Of a stretch of DNA of 64,000 nt, positions 49,425-59,129 are shown in pieces (within the stretch, counting starts at the first letter, position 1; each line of letters begins with the position of its first letter). Both the position numbers and the translations under genes were made by a program. Where the stretch lies: assembly GCA_041737835.1 (NCBI GenBank), contig JBGSQY010000027.1. One strand, given 5' to 3'. The stretch is from Bythopirellula sp041737835. Its GTDB lineage: Bacteria > Planctomycetota > Planctomycetia > Pirellulales > Lacipirellulaceae. Below the pieces are notes generated by a model. That model saw nothing but the letters and a program-made list of their open reading frames with translations, had not been told where the DNA came from and did not search any database.

Positions 49425-52400
49425 TTATCTCCCTACAACCGGCGTTGCCGGTGAAGTCCGTTCCGCTTGCCGCACATCGGGGACGGTTGTTCCCGAGTCG
49501 AGTTCCGTTTGAATCTGTTGAATCAGATTGTTGATTCCCGGCAGGGGTTGAGTATGAATCTGGGGATTGCTGATCGTGCCCCCCACATACATTTGCATGA
49601 ACTGCTCGCCCGTGCGGTCGATGAAATTCTTGACCATCGGGAGCTTTGCGTTGTTCTGTCCTAGGACGCCATGGAAGGCGAGATTCAATTGCTGATCGAA
49701 GTTGGTCGTGCCCGTGCCATACAGACTGACGGCATCGCCGATGAAATCGAGCTGGCTTAGATTGACGTGCCGGCCATCGATTTGGAACTTCATTTCACAG
49801 CGGTTGAACGCCGTGGTATCGGACGTGCCGTTGCGCAACAATTTCAAGAGTCCGACCAGCACCGGCAATTCATAGATATTGGCGTCGGTGACTTTTACTT
49901 CGCCGTTGCCTTTGAGCGAATGCTGCGAGCGACCTTCGCCGTAGATGCTCAAACTCGCACCGAGCTTGCCCGTGAAGGCCTGCTGGCTGTGAAAGCGCTC
50001 GACCATCAGCCGCGCGAGATTAACGCCCGTCACCGTGGCATCGGTTCGGTACTTAGGAAGTTCCTCGAAGCTGACCCAGGTATCGCCCGTGAGGGTGCCA
50101 TCGTAGACACGGGCCGTCATGTGCCGAATAGGAAGGCCCTGTTTTTCACAGGCCCATTGGCCGAGCAAACATCTTGACGCATCGACCCACAGGGGGCCGC
50201 GTACCTCAGTGAATTGAGTGTCCTGAAAGGTGAGCGTGTCGATATCCAGTTCGCCAAAGGTTTCGCAACGCGCGCCGTCGTTAAAGCCAATCAGCCGGAC
50301 CGAGCCGTGAATGTTGTGAAGATCGATGCCCGCTTGAATATCGGTCTGATGGCAATCGAGCTGGACGTCCCATTCCGATGTCACGGTCTGCAGCGGATCG
50401 GCGGGCTTGGAGAATTTGAGATTGCCGTTGTTGATGGCAAAGTTGTTGCCAGTCGGGCGGAGTTGGTCGACGATCCGCTGCAAACTTTGGGGAAGTGCTT
50501 CGAGGAGATCGCGCTTTGCCGCCAGGCGATCGGCGGTCATGTTTTCAAACTGAACATACCAACTGCCATCGGGACGGAACTCGCCACCGCCGTTGGCGTG
50601 GATTGTCGTGCGGCTGTGCGTGGCGCTGAGATTCGTCATCGTCACTTGGCCATCTTGATAGGTGAACGAGCCATCAATGATGTTCATTTGATAGGGGAAG
50701 AAACGTGGCTCGACGCTGGTGGAATCAGGCCGTGGGGTCATCGCCACGCGAATCGATGGCTTGGGTAATCCCGTGGAATGAAAAATTTCGGCGACGAGAT
50801 CAACTCGCCCGCGCGGTCGAATTTCGGTCCAAGCCTTCTGCACAGAATCAGGAAGTGCGTGCTGAAGATCGTCATCGAGCGGAATTTCCTTACACACGAA
50901 TTGCAGCGACAACTCATTGCCGTTGTCGGTTGGGAGTAGTGAGCCCTCACAAGCAATGTTTCGGGAACCGCCTGAAACCAAATCGCGGAATTGCCAACGA
51001 TTGTCTTCCGAGAGAATGACTCCTCGGATGCCGCTCAAGGGATAAGGAAACTTTTCGTAATTGACGCGGCAGTTGACCAATTCCAATCGCATCGATGAAT
51101 AGGGCTTTAACTGGCCTGGGAGCGTGCGGTCAATTCGCCAACGGACGTTGAATCGTCCTTCGGGATGAAGTGAACTGATGACCTGCCGCGCTTTTTCAGG
51201 AAGGGCCGCGATCATGCGGTCTTCGATTTCGACATTGCTGCCAGTGACCTCGACCCAAAAGAGCGCGCCCGGTTGGGGGTTAAAGACTTGCCCCGAGAAT
51301 CGCAAGGGTTGCCCGCCGCCGTAACCGACAAGGTCGATCGTGACGACCGCCGGTTCGTTCGCGGTCTTGGGAACGTAGCCTAGCGTGCCGGAACCGTTAT
51401 TGACTCGATAAGGAAACTTGTCGGACTCGAATTCCAAATTGCGACCGGTAAGCATCGCTTGTGGTCGCCACTCGTATCCGTCGAACGTGACTTGGAGATC
51501 GGCATCGACCACGCCGGTTGGTTTGTACTTCATCCATTGTTCTTGGAGGGCGGGGGGCAGCGATTCGTAGACTTTCTGGTCGAGCGAAAAGTTCTCCGCC
51601 CGGGCAGACATGCTCATCGGGGCGCTCGCTTGCCAGCCACGGCGTTCTAATTGCAACGCCAAGCCGCTCGACCCGCAGTTGCAGCGCAGGCCATCGATGA
51701 ATGTGGATTCGCCTTGCAGGCGGATTTCACAGGAGAGGTCTGTGAGAGCGCGTGGGAGCCGTGGATGTTTGAACCGTCCGTCCTCGAGGGCGAATTTCGC
51801 TTCCACTTGGGGGCGAGTCGTTGAATTGAGTTGATAGCTCGCCGAGAATTCGCCGTTGAGCGTGCCTTGGAGTTCAACTTGCGCGAGTTGCGGACCGCCG
51901 AAGGCTTGGGCCCAGGAAAACAACTCTTTGGTAAGTTTCAGTTTGGTGAACTTGCCGGTCCCACTTATTGATTGTTCGGCTAAGTTGCAAATCGCGTTGA
52001 ATTCGGCCTCTTCAAAGTGCGGCCCGCCGAGAGTGCCATGCACTTCGCAAATCGCAATGGCTGGGCGCGCTTGCATGGCTCCATCAGTTGGAGCATTGTG
52101 AGCTTTGGCTTGGATGGTCAGATTTACATCGTGCAGCGCAATCGGCACGGCTTGAGGATTCTTACGGTCGATCAGCGTGATGCGGGCATCTTCGATGAGG
52201 ATTTGTGGCGGTGAATCGCCACATTGCGGTGGTGGCCAGAGCGAACCAAGATTGAAGCTGCCATCGGATTCGCGCGAAATCCAGACTTGAGGATGACGCA
52301 CGATCACACGGCGAATCGCCGGTCGGCCTTTCATCAGTTGTGTGAGTTGCACGTCGCAATCGAGCATCATCTCGTCGACGACCAGCAGATTGCTTTGCAA

Positions 52401-52814
52401 GCGATTGGCGGATGTTTCGGATATCACCAGATCGTGAATCGCGATGCCGCGGTCTTCCACAAGCCGTGCCGCTCCGACGCTCACATTCAAATGTGGAAAC
52501 TGCTTGGCCAGCGTTTGTTGAACTTGGCGGCAGATCTCATGATCCATGCGCGAGTAAAAATGAAACCCGACCGCCACCACGATCATCACCATGATGGCGA
52601 TGCCGAGCTTAAAGAAGTACCAACAGGTGTTGATCAACCGGCAGAGGATGAGACGGGCCCTTGAATAACTGTCAGACGTGCGTGAGCGCACTCGCGCGAA
52701 AGCCTTCGTAGCTTTCCGTAGTTGCGCAGTTTGGGAGCGGAATAGTAGTTGGCCGTCAGAAAGGGGGTCAAGGCAATTTTGAGGCGGTGATAGCAGTGCT
52801 ACGCCGCAGTGCAT
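49425..52814 (-). CDS. Large AsmA/TamB-like membrane-anchored protein
   Basis: A 1129 aa protein with a cytoplasmic N-terminus of about 62 residues and a single membrane helix (about residues 63-86, INTCWYFFKLGIAIMVMIVVAVGFHF). A very long beta-rich periplasmic part follows, containing HLNVSVGAARLVEDRGIAIHDLVISE and ending in an AsmA-C-like block (EVKVTDANIYELPVLVGLLKLLRNG, then LSQLDFIGDAVSLYGTGTTNFDQQLNLAFH). Bacterial AsmA-family proteins bridge membranes and move lipids. The role here follows from that family. The start could lie further downstream. It lies 17 bp after tilS on the same strand. Confidence 0.72.
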   Translation of the reverse strand: MHCGVALLSPPQNCLDPLSDGQLLFRSQTAQLRKATKAFARVRSRTSDSYSRARLILCRLINTCWYFFKLGIAIMVMIVVAVGFHFYSRMDHEICRQVQQTLAKQFPHLNVSVGAARLVEDRGIAIHDLVISETSANRLQSNLLVVDEMMLDCDVQLTQLMKGRPAIRRVIVRHPQVWISRESDGSFNLGSLWPPPQCGDSPPQILIEDARITLIDRKNPQAVPIALHDVNLTIQAKAHNAPTDGAMQARPAIAICEVHGTLGGPHFEEAEFNAICNLAEQSISGTGKFTKLKLTKELFSWAQAFGGPQLAQVELQGTLNGEFSASYQLNSTTRPQVEAKFALEDGRFKHPRLPRALTDLSCEIRLQGESTFIDGLRCNCGSSGLALQLERRGWQASAPMSMSARAENFSLDQKVYESLPPALQEQWMKYKPTGVVDADLQVTFDGYEWRPQAMLTGRNLEFESDKFPYRVNNGSGTLGYVPKTANEPAVVTIDLVGYGGGQPLRFSGQVFNPQPGALFWVEVTGSNVEIEDRMIAALPEKARQVISSLHPEGRFNVRWRIDRTLPGQLKPYSSMRLELVNCRVNYEKFPYPLSGIRGVILSEDNRWQFRDLVSGGSRNIACEGSLLPTDNGNELSLQFVCKEIPLDDDLQHALPDSVQKAWTEIRPRGRVDLVAEIFHSTGLPKPSIRVAMTPRPDSTSVEPRFFPYQMNIIDGSFTYQDGQVTMTNLSATHSRTTIHANGGGEFRPDGSWYVQFENMTADRLAAKRDLLEALPQSLQRIVDQLRPTGNNFAINNGNLKFSKPADPLQTVTSEWDVQLDCHQTDIQAGIDLHNIHGSVRLIGFNDGARCETFGELDIDTLTFQDTQFTEVRGPLWVDASRCLLGQWACEKQGLPIRHMTARVYDGTLTGDTWVSFEELPKYRTDATVTGVNLARLMVERFHSQQAFTGKLGASLSIYGEGRSQHSLKGNGEVKVTDANIYELPVLVGLLKLLRNGTSDTTAFNRCEMKFQIDGRHVNLSQLDFIGDAVSLYGTGTTNFDQQLNLAFHGVLGQNNAKLPMVKNFIDRTGEQFMQMYVGGTISNPQIHTQPLPGINNLIQQIQTELDSGTTVPDVRQAERTSPATPVVGR

Positions 52815-52831
52815 GCACCGAGTTAGCTAGC

Positions 52832-53854
52832 CTATACGACCCGTCGGACAACAAGCAGGTCATCTCGAATTTCACCACGCACATTGCCCGGCAGGTTGAC
52901 GACTTGGCTCTTCGTGGAGGAAGTTGCTAGTTCTGCTAGCTGAGTCCACCAGACGTGGGTCATATCCTGCTCGGCCAAGCCGGCTTCGTGCCAAGCGAGT
53001 CGCAGGGCCTCAGCGATCAAGATCGCGGGCTGATCCGCAATTTCAGTGGTGCGGATAACAAACTCGCCGGGGAGAATTCGTTCGGCGCCAGAACTCAGAA
53101 GATGCCCAGCTTGCGTGGTGACGAATTCATCGAGCTCGCGGGCCTGATCGGCCAAGCGGAGAAATGTGTCATCCACTTGCGCGGCATATTCGCTCCGCAA
53201 AATAGGGAGCAATTCTTGGCGGATGCGATTCCGAGCGAACCTAAGGCTTGAATTGCTGCTGTCGGTACGAAAATCTTGGTTGAGGCCAGTGAGATAATCG
53301 ATGATCTCAACACGAGTGCAATTGAGCAGAGGCCGCGCAAGCGTGAGCGCAGGGCTGAGCGGTCGGCGACGGCTCATACCCGATAAGCCTCGCAGGCCTG
53401 TGCCGCGTAATAAGCGGAACAACACCGTTTCCACTTGATCATCGGCCGTGTGGGCCGTGAAAAGATAACGGGCGCCGCGTGCTTCCGCCGCCTCAGTGAG
53501 TAATGTGTATCGTACATCACGTGCAGCGGCTTCCAGGCCATCGCCCTCCGCTTCTGCTCGTGCGGCCACATTGCCATTGAGAACTTCCAGTGGAATCGCG
53601 AGCGATTCGCACAGACGCAGGCACCAGGTGGCATCTTCATCGGATTCACCACCGCGCAAGTGATGATTCACATGCAGCGCGAAGAGTTCCCCTTTGCCAC
53701 CCGCGGCTTGCTTGAGTTCGCTGGTTGCGCGGAGGAGAGCCACGCTGTCGGCGCCCCCGGAAAGGGCGACAGCAACATGTACGTCCCGCCAAGTTGAGGG
53801 GGGCAGACAGTCGTCAAACTTATTCAGGAGAGTTGTCACGGAAAACGGTTTCAA
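52832..53854 (-). CDS. tilS: tRNA(Ile)-lysidine synthase TilS
   Basis: It modifies cytidine 34 of tRNA-Ile(CAU) to lysidine, changing its decoding to AUA. The 340 aa product has the PP-loop motif VHVAVALSGGADSVALLRA, then HVNHHLRGGESDEDATWC, EAAARDVRYTLL, LFTAHTADDQVETVLFRLLRGTGLRGLSGM and NCTRVEIIDYL. The length suits a TilS with a short C-terminal domain. Position 53854 is TTG; a GTG five codons later could also serve. It precedes the AsmA-like gene and is divergent from the rny leader. Confidence 0.92.
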   Translation of the reverse strand: MKPFSVTTLLNKFDDCLPPSTWRDVHVAVALSGGADSVALLRATSELKQAAGGKGELFALHVNHHLRGGESDEDATWCLRLCESLAIPLEVLNGNVAARAEAEGDGLEAAARDVRYTLLTEAAEARGARYLFTAHTADDQVETVLFRLLRGTGLRGLSGMSRRRPLSPALTLARPLLNCTRVEIIDYLTGLNQDFRTDSSNSSLRFARNRIRQELLPILRSEYAAQVDDTFLRLADQARELDEFVTTQAGHLLSSGAERILPGEFVIRTTEIADQPAILIAEALRLAWHEAGLAEQDMTHVWWTQLAELATSSTKSQVVNLPGNVRGEIRDDLLVVRRVV

Positions 53855-54765
53855 TTGAATTTATGAGGCGAGTAGCTCGCGTGGGTGCAGCCGGCAAACT
53901 CATCGCCAGCTTACGCAAATCCTAAACTGTAACTTGGCTGGATTGGTGTAAAGGGTTGGCTGGGTTGCAGTTAATGAAGATTTTGTTATCATATCGCTCC
54001 AGCCCTCGGAGGCCTGATTTTTCGGACGAATTGCCTGAAATCTCACCACCGATGGCCCAATCGCACATGACTATAATATGCGTTTTGGACCGAGTGAGTT
54101 AGCAATGACCACCCGCCGAAGCATCGTGTGATTTGTGTCGTTTTTGAAGAGTGCTGTGAAGTACTCGATTGAAACTGGTTTTTTTGTTGTTCATTTGACA
54201 TGCTCGAGTTCTGCCAGATTTTGCTGATCTGCTTGACCTTGGCCGGAGTAGGGTTGGGTGCCGTGTTGCTAACACGTGCATCGTTGACCCAGCTTGCCGG
54301 AGTGGGGAAGATCGCGCTCGAGGGTTGTGTGCGTTTGAACGCTTCTTGGCTCGACGAACTCGCCATGGCGTGGTCGTTAGTGTCCTGGAATTCGGTTCGA
54401 CGTCCGCCCCCTTACGGAGAGGTTCTCTCTGGACAGGGTCTCTCTGGACCTGGCGTAGCACGGGCTGTCGGCGTTTCTTGGGGACCGGTTGTTGCAACCT
54501 CCCCGCCACTCGCTCCACGACGACTATAAAATTCGGCTTTATCGAGACTTTGGTTTTGGCTGCATCCCTTTGCTGCCGCTCTTCGTGAACTTCTCATCAC
54601 ACGCGAAGTGTTTGTCGCGAGATTTCGCAGCGGATGCTCTTCTTCGGCTCAGCCTCATTGGCTCAGTGAAGCACGGGGGCTCTGTGGAACACAGGGTTTC
54701 TGTGAAGCATAGGGCACTCTCTTGGTCTGGCGCAGGATTTCAATTTGAGGCAATTGAGGTTCGCC
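53855..54765. other. Long leader region upstream of rny with tandem repeats
   Basis: About 900 bp without a firmly supported gene. TATAAT at 54072-54077 (CTATAATATG) could be a -10 box for rny, but its -35 partner is unclear. A possible 109-aa frame with a hydrophobic start exists at 54200-54529, without other support. Two repeat patches occur: TCTCTCTGGACAG/TCTCTCTGGACC at about 54424-54450, and three imperfect 17-18-bp units at 54662-54678, 54679-54696 and 54697-54714 (consensus about CTCTGTGAAGCACAGGG), just before the rny start. The second unit holds a hairpin CTGTG-GAA-CACAG. Confidence 0.55.
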
Positions 54766-56352
54766 ATGACAATCGTTTTTACATACTTTCCGCTGGCAGC
54801 TTTGCCCGACGGCATGCAATTGTTGGCATTGGCCGTCGCGGCCTTGATGGGCATGGGGCTCGTCAAGCTGCTCGACTATTTGCGCAAACGCGATGCCGAT
54901 AAGGAAGCAGCTCAAATTATTGAGCGGGCAGAAATCGAAGCCAAGACTTTGCGCAAAGAAGCGGCCATCGAAGCCAAGGAGATGGCGCTTCAAGAAAAAG
55001 ATCGCCTGGAACGCGAGAACACAGAGATGCGCAATTCTCTGCATGAGCGCGAACGGCATCTCGACAAGCAAGAAGACGCGCTCAATCAGCGTTCCGACCA
55101 GATGCTTAAGCAAGAAAAAATGGTCGAGAACAATCAACGCCGCCTGTCGGAGAAGATAGATGACGCCACCCGTCGGCAAAAAGAACTCGACGATTTGCTC
55201 ACTCTCGAACGCCAAACCATGCATCAACTGAGCGGCTTGAGTCCCCAGGAAGCTGAGGAACGACTGCTCAAACGGTTGGAACAAGAGCTTGTTCGTGAGC
55301 AGGGGGCTTTGATTATCAAGCATGAACGCCAAATGGCGGAGACCGTGGATAAAAAAGCCAAAGAGATGCTCATTACGTCAGTGCAGCGTTTTGCCGCGGC
55401 ACACACGGCCGAGGCGACCACCAGCACGGTTGATATTCCCAACGACGAAATGAAAGGACGGATTATCGGCCGTGAAGGCCGTAACATTCGTTCGCTGGAG
55501 AAGGCCACAGGGGTGGACGTTATTATCGACGACACTCCGGGGGTGGTGATCGTGAGTGCGTTTGATCCCGTGCGGCGTGAGATCGCGCGGATTTCGCTCA
55601 ACAAGTTGATCGCCGACGGGCGGATTCATCCAACGCGGATCGAAGAACTCGTGGCCGAAACCGAAAAAGAGATCGATGCCGAGATTCGCAAACACGGCGA
55701 AGAGGCGATGCAGGAAGCGCAGATTTTTGGTTTGCATCAGCGCGTTGTCGAATTGCTGGGCCGTTTGCGATATCGCACGAGCTATAGCCAAAACGTGTTG
55801 CGGCATTCGATCGAAGTCGCGTTTATTGCCGGTATGCTCGCCGAAGAAATGGGCATGGATGGCGAGTTGGCTCGCCGAGCCGGTTTGCTCCACGACATCG
55901 GCAAAGCCGCCGATCACGACACCGAGGGCGGGCATCCCAAAATTGGTGCTGATTTGCTTAAACGGTACGGCGAGAATGCTGAAGTCGTTCATGCCGCGCT
56001 GGGGCATCACGACGATATTCGCCCCGACATGCCGTACACCGTGCTAGTCGCGGCGGCCGATGCGTGCAGTGCTTCGCGTCCCGGTGCTCGTCGCGAAACG
56101 CTCGACCGCTACATCAAGCGGATGCAAGAACTCGAATCAATCGCCACGAGCTTCCCGGGTGTGCGTCAGGCATTTGCCATTCAAGCTGGCCGTGAAGTGC
56201 GGGTCATCGCGAGTGCCACGGATACAACCGACGAATCGTCGGCCAAGATTTGCCGCGATATCGCCAAGGCGTTTGAAGAGCAATTGACCTATCCGGGCGA
56301 AATCAAAGTGACGCTGATTCGTGAAACTCGCGTGACCGAGATCGCACATTGA
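54766..56352 (+). CDS. rny: Ribonuclease Y
   Basis: RNase Y is the membrane-bound endoribonuclease that starts mRNA decay. The ATG at 54766 (MTIVFTYFPLAALPDGMQLLA) gives 528 aa. Domains: N-terminal membrane helix (about 12-35), long coiled coil (about 45-190, QIIERAEIEAKTLRKEA), KH domain (about 215-275, MKGRIIGREGRNIRSLE) and HD domain (about 325-420, SQNVLRHSIEVAFIAGMLAEE, then RRAGLLHDIGKAADHD). The C-terminal family block is ERVRE-like (IYPGEIKVTLIRETR). It is followed after 135 bp by the ymdB-like gene, as in many bacteria. Confidence 0.96.
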   Translation: MTIVFTYFPLAALPDGMQLLALAVAALMGMGLVKLLDYLRKRDADKEAAQIIERAEIEAKTLRKEAAIEAKEMALQEKDRLERENTEMRNSLHERERHLDKQEDALNQRSDQMLKQEKMVENNQRRLSEKIDDATRRQKELDDLLTLERQTMHQLSGLSPQEAEERLLKRLEQELVREQGALIIKHERQMAETVDKKAKEMLITSVQRFAAAHTAEATTSTVDIPNDEMKGRIIGREGRNIRSLEKATGVDVIIDDTPGVVIVSAFDPVRREIARISLNKLIADGRIHPTRIEELVAETEKEIDAEIRKHGEEAMQEAQIFGLHQRVVELLGRLRYRTSYSQNVLRHSIEVAFIAGMLAEEMGMDGELARRAGLLHDIGKAADHDTEGGHPKIGADLLKRYGENAEVVHAALGHHDDIRPDMPYTVLVAAADACSASRPGARRETLDRYIKRMQELESIATSFPGVRQAFAIQAGREVRVIASATDTTDESSAKICRDIAKAFEEQLTYPGEIKVTLIRETRVTEIAH

Positions 56353-56487
56353 TTTAAACACAAAGGCACAAAGATCACCAAGAAAACCTTAATACAATGT
56401 TTTGTTGGAAGCGATCGTCAATTTCAGTTATCTTTTACGAAATCTTGCCACTTGGTGGCTTTGTGGTGAAATTTTGGGAACTCCTTC

Positions 56488-57273
56488 GTGCGACTCCTTT
56501 TCATCGGCGATATTGTGGGAAGCCCGGGCCGTGAGATTGTCACGCGGTCGGTCCCCACGCTGATTGTCGAACAACAACTCGATCTGGTGATTGCCAACGC
56601 GGAGAATGCCGCGGGGGGGTCGGGGCTGACGCCGCAAATCTATAAGCAACTCACCAAGGCAGGGGTCGACGTGATCACGCTCGGCGATCACGTTTTCCGC
56701 CGTAAGGAAATCTTTGCGATACTCGATAGCGCCGCCGACGTCGTTCGTCCGGCCAATCTCCCCGCCGAAGCGCATGGCCGCGAGTGGACGGTTGTGACCG
56801 CTCGTGATGGGACGCAAGTGGGGGTCTGTTGTTTCCTCGGGCAACTCTTCATGAAGCCGATTGACAATCCCTGGCGGGCGGCGGACCGTGTGCTCGCTGC
56901 GATGCCGACCGAAGTGAAAGTCCGTTTTGTCGATTTTCACGTGGAAGCCACGAGCGAAGCGCAACTCATGGGACGGTATCTCGATGGACGTGTGTCGGCC
57001 GTGTTAGGAACGCACACGCACGTGCCAACCGCCGATGAATGCGTGTTGCCGGGCGGGACGGCGTTTCAATGTGATGTTGGCATGACTGGTCCCCACGACG
57101 GCATTCTGGGACGGCGCACCGATCGGGTGATGGAGACATTGCTGACGGCGAATCCCACGCAATTTGAAGTTTCAAATGGTGACGTGCGTCTCAACGGCAC
57201 GATTGTCGACGTCGATCCTGGCACGGGGCTTGCTACTAAAATTGAGCGGTTCTGCGTGCGGGATGCGGTGTAA
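56488..57273 (+). CDS. ymdB: YmdB/TIGR00282-family metallophosphoesterase
   Basis: A 261 aa metallophosphoesterase from a GTG start (MRLLFIGDIVGSPGREIV). The family has phosphodiesterase activity on 2',3'-cyclic nucleotides and affects RNA-related signalling in Bacillus, where it is also paired with rny. Motifs: GDIVGSPGRE, VIANAENAAGGSG, LGDHVFRRKE (family G-N-H becomes G-D-H), VDFHVEATSEA and LGTHTHVPTADE. The Asn-to-Asp change in the GNH block is a metal-ligand position and is worth noting, although a carboxylate could still bind metal. It follows rny and precedes the transglutaminase gene by 67 bp. Confidence 0.88.
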   Translation: MRLLFIGDIVGSPGREIVTRSVPTLIVEQQLDLVIANAENAAGGSGLTPQIYKQLTKAGVDVITLGDHVFRRKEIFAILDSAADVVRPANLPAEAHGREWTVVTARDGTQVGVCCFLGQLFMKPIDNPWRAADRVLAAMPTEVKVRFVDFHVEATSEAQLMGRYLDGRVSAVLGTHTHVPTADECVLPGGTAFQCDVGMTGPHDGILGRRTDRVMETLLTANPTQFEVSNGDVRLNGTIVDVDPGTGLATKIERFCVRDAV

Positions 57274-57340
57274 TTCTCCCGGCCGGGACGACCGGCCTAT
57301 ATTTAACTCGGCCGGGACGGTCGGGCTATGTGAGATTGGT

Positions 57341-58201
57341 ATGCGATTCAAAGTGAATTCCCAGCTTGAGTACGAGATCAGTCAACCTTCGACGTTGATC
57401 TTGAACATGCATGCGCAGCGGAGCCCTTCGCAAGCAATTCTCGAAGAGAAATTCACGATCGAGCCGCGCACGAAAGTTGAAGAGTTCACCACCGACGACC
57501 ATTGCAATCGTTTCGTGCGGCTAGAGACGGGTCGGAAAAAGAAGTTGTCGATTACTTACGAAGCCATCGTCGATTGCGAGTATCAAGTCATCCCGCTCAG
57601 CAAGATCGATCAAACGCCGGTTGCGGAGATGGACCGCAAGGCGGTGCAATTTTTGTTTCCGAGCCGTTATTGCCAATCTGATCGCTTGGGGCGGCTGGCT
57701 TGGGATCTATTCGGCAAGATCGAGAATCCTTATGAAAAGGTGGTTGCGATCAGCGATTGGATCCACGACAACGTCGACTATGAATTGGGAAGCACAACTT
57801 CCGTTACGTCGGCGTTCGACACTGTGACGCAACGCGCAGGTGTCTGCCGCGATTTTGCCCATTTGGGAATCGCGCTCTGCCGGGCTCTGAACATCCCCGC
57901 GCGGTATTTCTCTGGCTATGCTTTTGAACTCGATCCGCCGGATTTTCATGCATGCTTCGAAGCGTATATCAGCGGGCACTGGTTTATCTTTGACGCCACG
58001 CGGCTAGCGCATTTGAACGGTTTGGTGCGGATCGGCAATGGCCGAGATGCCGCCGATGCAGCAGTAGCTAGCATCTTTGGTTTTGTTAAGTGCACCAGCA
58101 TGCAAGTCAATTGCCAGTATGTCGGCGAAGGAAAATACATTCCCATCGACCGCAAACAAATTGGTCGCAAAGGCGTATCCTTAGAGCGGATCCAAGTTTG
58201 A
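57341..58201 (+). CDS. Transglutaminase-like protein, first of a pair
   Basis: A 286 aa protein, starting MRFKVNSQLEYEISQPSTL. It has an N-terminal beta domain of the Bact_transglu_N type (EKFTIEPRTKVEEFTTDD and ITYEAIVDCEYQV) and the transglutaminase catalytic block AGVCRDFAHLGIALCRALNIPARYFSGYA, with catalytic Cys, then DFHACFEAYISGHWFIFDATRLA, with catalytic His and Asp. It may act as a protease or transglutaminase-type hydrolase. No signal peptide is visible, so cytoplasmic. It lies 12 bp before a second gene of the same kind. Confidence 0.85.
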   Translation: MRFKVNSQLEYEISQPSTLILNMHAQRSPSQAILEEKFTIEPRTKVEEFTTDDHCNRFVRLETGRKKKLSITYEAIVDCEYQVIPLSKIDQTPVAEMDRKAVQFLFPSRYCQSDRLGRLAWDLFGKIENPYEKVVAISDWIHDNVDYELGSTTSVTSAFDTVTQRAGVCRDFAHLGIALCRALNIPARYFSGYAFELDPPDFHACFEAYISGHWFIFDATRLAHLNGLVRIGNGRDAADAAVASIFGFVKCTSMQVNCQYVGEGKYIPIDRKQIGRKGVSLERIQV

Positions 58202-58213
58202 TTTGAGCACACC

Positions 58214-59080
58214 ATGGCACGGCTGCGAATTCTGCATCGCACGGAATATCATTACACCCGACCCGTTGAACTGGGACGGCATCGATTGGTCGTGCGCCCG
58301 CGCGAAGGGCACGACCTGCGGGTTGAAAGCATGAGCCTCGAGATCGAGCCGGCTCACGAACTTGTCTGGTCGCGAGATGTGTTTGGCAATTCGGTGGCGA
58401 TCGTCGACTTTCCTGAACCGGCAACGCTGCTCAAGATTGTGAGCGAGGTCGTCGTGTTTCGGACGACGCCGTTTCCCCACCAGCGACCACACGAACCGTG
58501 GCAAGTGGCTTATCCGGTGACTTACGATCCGCTGGAAATTACGTTCACCTCGGCTTATCTAGCGGCCTCGTATCCCGACGACGTGGAGGTGATTCGCGAA
58601 TGGTTGGGGAAAGTGATTGCCGACCCAAACATCGAGGATGCCGAAGGGGTGGTGACGATGCTGGGCAAAGCGGTGCACGACCAAATTCACTATCAGCGCC
58701 GCAGCGAGAAAGGGGTGCAAGCGCCCGCGCAGACTTTGAAACTCGCCAGCGGATCCTGCCGGGATATGGCCACGTTAATGATGGATGCGGCTCGTGTGCT
58801 GGGAATCGCCGCGCGATTTGCGAGCGGCTATCTCGATTGCCCCGCGTCCGAGGCAGGCCGTGCATCGATGCACGCTTGGACGGAACTTTATTTACCCGAG
58901 TTGGGGTGGCGTGGGTTTGACCCCACGATTGGCGAACCGACGTCGCTCAAGCACGTGGTCACGGGGGTGAGCAATCATCCCCGCGGCGTGATGCCGGTGT
59001 CGGGGATGTTCGTCGGCGCGTCGTCGGATTATCGCGAGATGATCGTGCAAGTCACAACAGAAAAACTGCCGAGCGAATAA
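58214..59080 (+). CDS. Transglutaminase-like protein, second of a pair
   Basis: A 288 aa protein, starting MARLRILHRTEYHYTRPVELG, the usual opening of the N-terminal domain (TEYHYxxPV). The catalytic block is KLASGSCRDMATLMMDAARVLGIAARFASGYL (Cys), then SMHAWTELYLPELGWRGFDPTIGEP (His and Asp). It differs enough from its upstream neighbour to be an old duplicate. The two genes form one transcript with the ymdB-like gene probably ahead. The 3' end overlaps the inverted repeat at 59062-59100. Confidence 0.87.
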   Translation: MARLRILHRTEYHYTRPVELGRHRLVVRPREGHDLRVESMSLEIEPAHELVWSRDVFGNSVAIVDFPEPATLLKIVSEVVVFRTTPFPHQRPHEPWQVAYPVTYDPLEITFTSAYLAASYPDDVEVIREWLGKVIADPNIEDAEGVVTMLGKAVHDQIHYQRRSEKGVQAPAQTLKLASGSCRDMATLMMDAARVLGIAARFASGYLDCPASEAGRASMHAWTELYLPELGWRGFDPTIGEPTSLKHVVTGVSNHPRGVMPVSGMFVGASSDYREMIVQVTTEKLPSE

Positions 59081-59100
59081 GGTCTTCGCCCGGCAGTTTT
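59062..59100. terminator. Probable bidirectional terminator between convergent genes
   Basis: Arms AAAACTGCCG (59062-59071) and CGGCAGTTTT (59091-59100) pair perfectly over a 19-nt loop that holds the transglutaminase stop codon. T-tracts flank it on either side, and the next gene (minus strand) ends at 59130. Confidence 0.65.
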
Positions 59101-59129
59101 GCGAATTGATTCTTGAAGTGATCAACGGA

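Noticed and set aside
54200..54529. Possible 109-aa membrane protein upstream of rny
   Set aside because: It begins with a hydrophobic stretch, but there is no good ribosome site and the rest looks like non-coding sequence. It is mentioned only in the leader entry.
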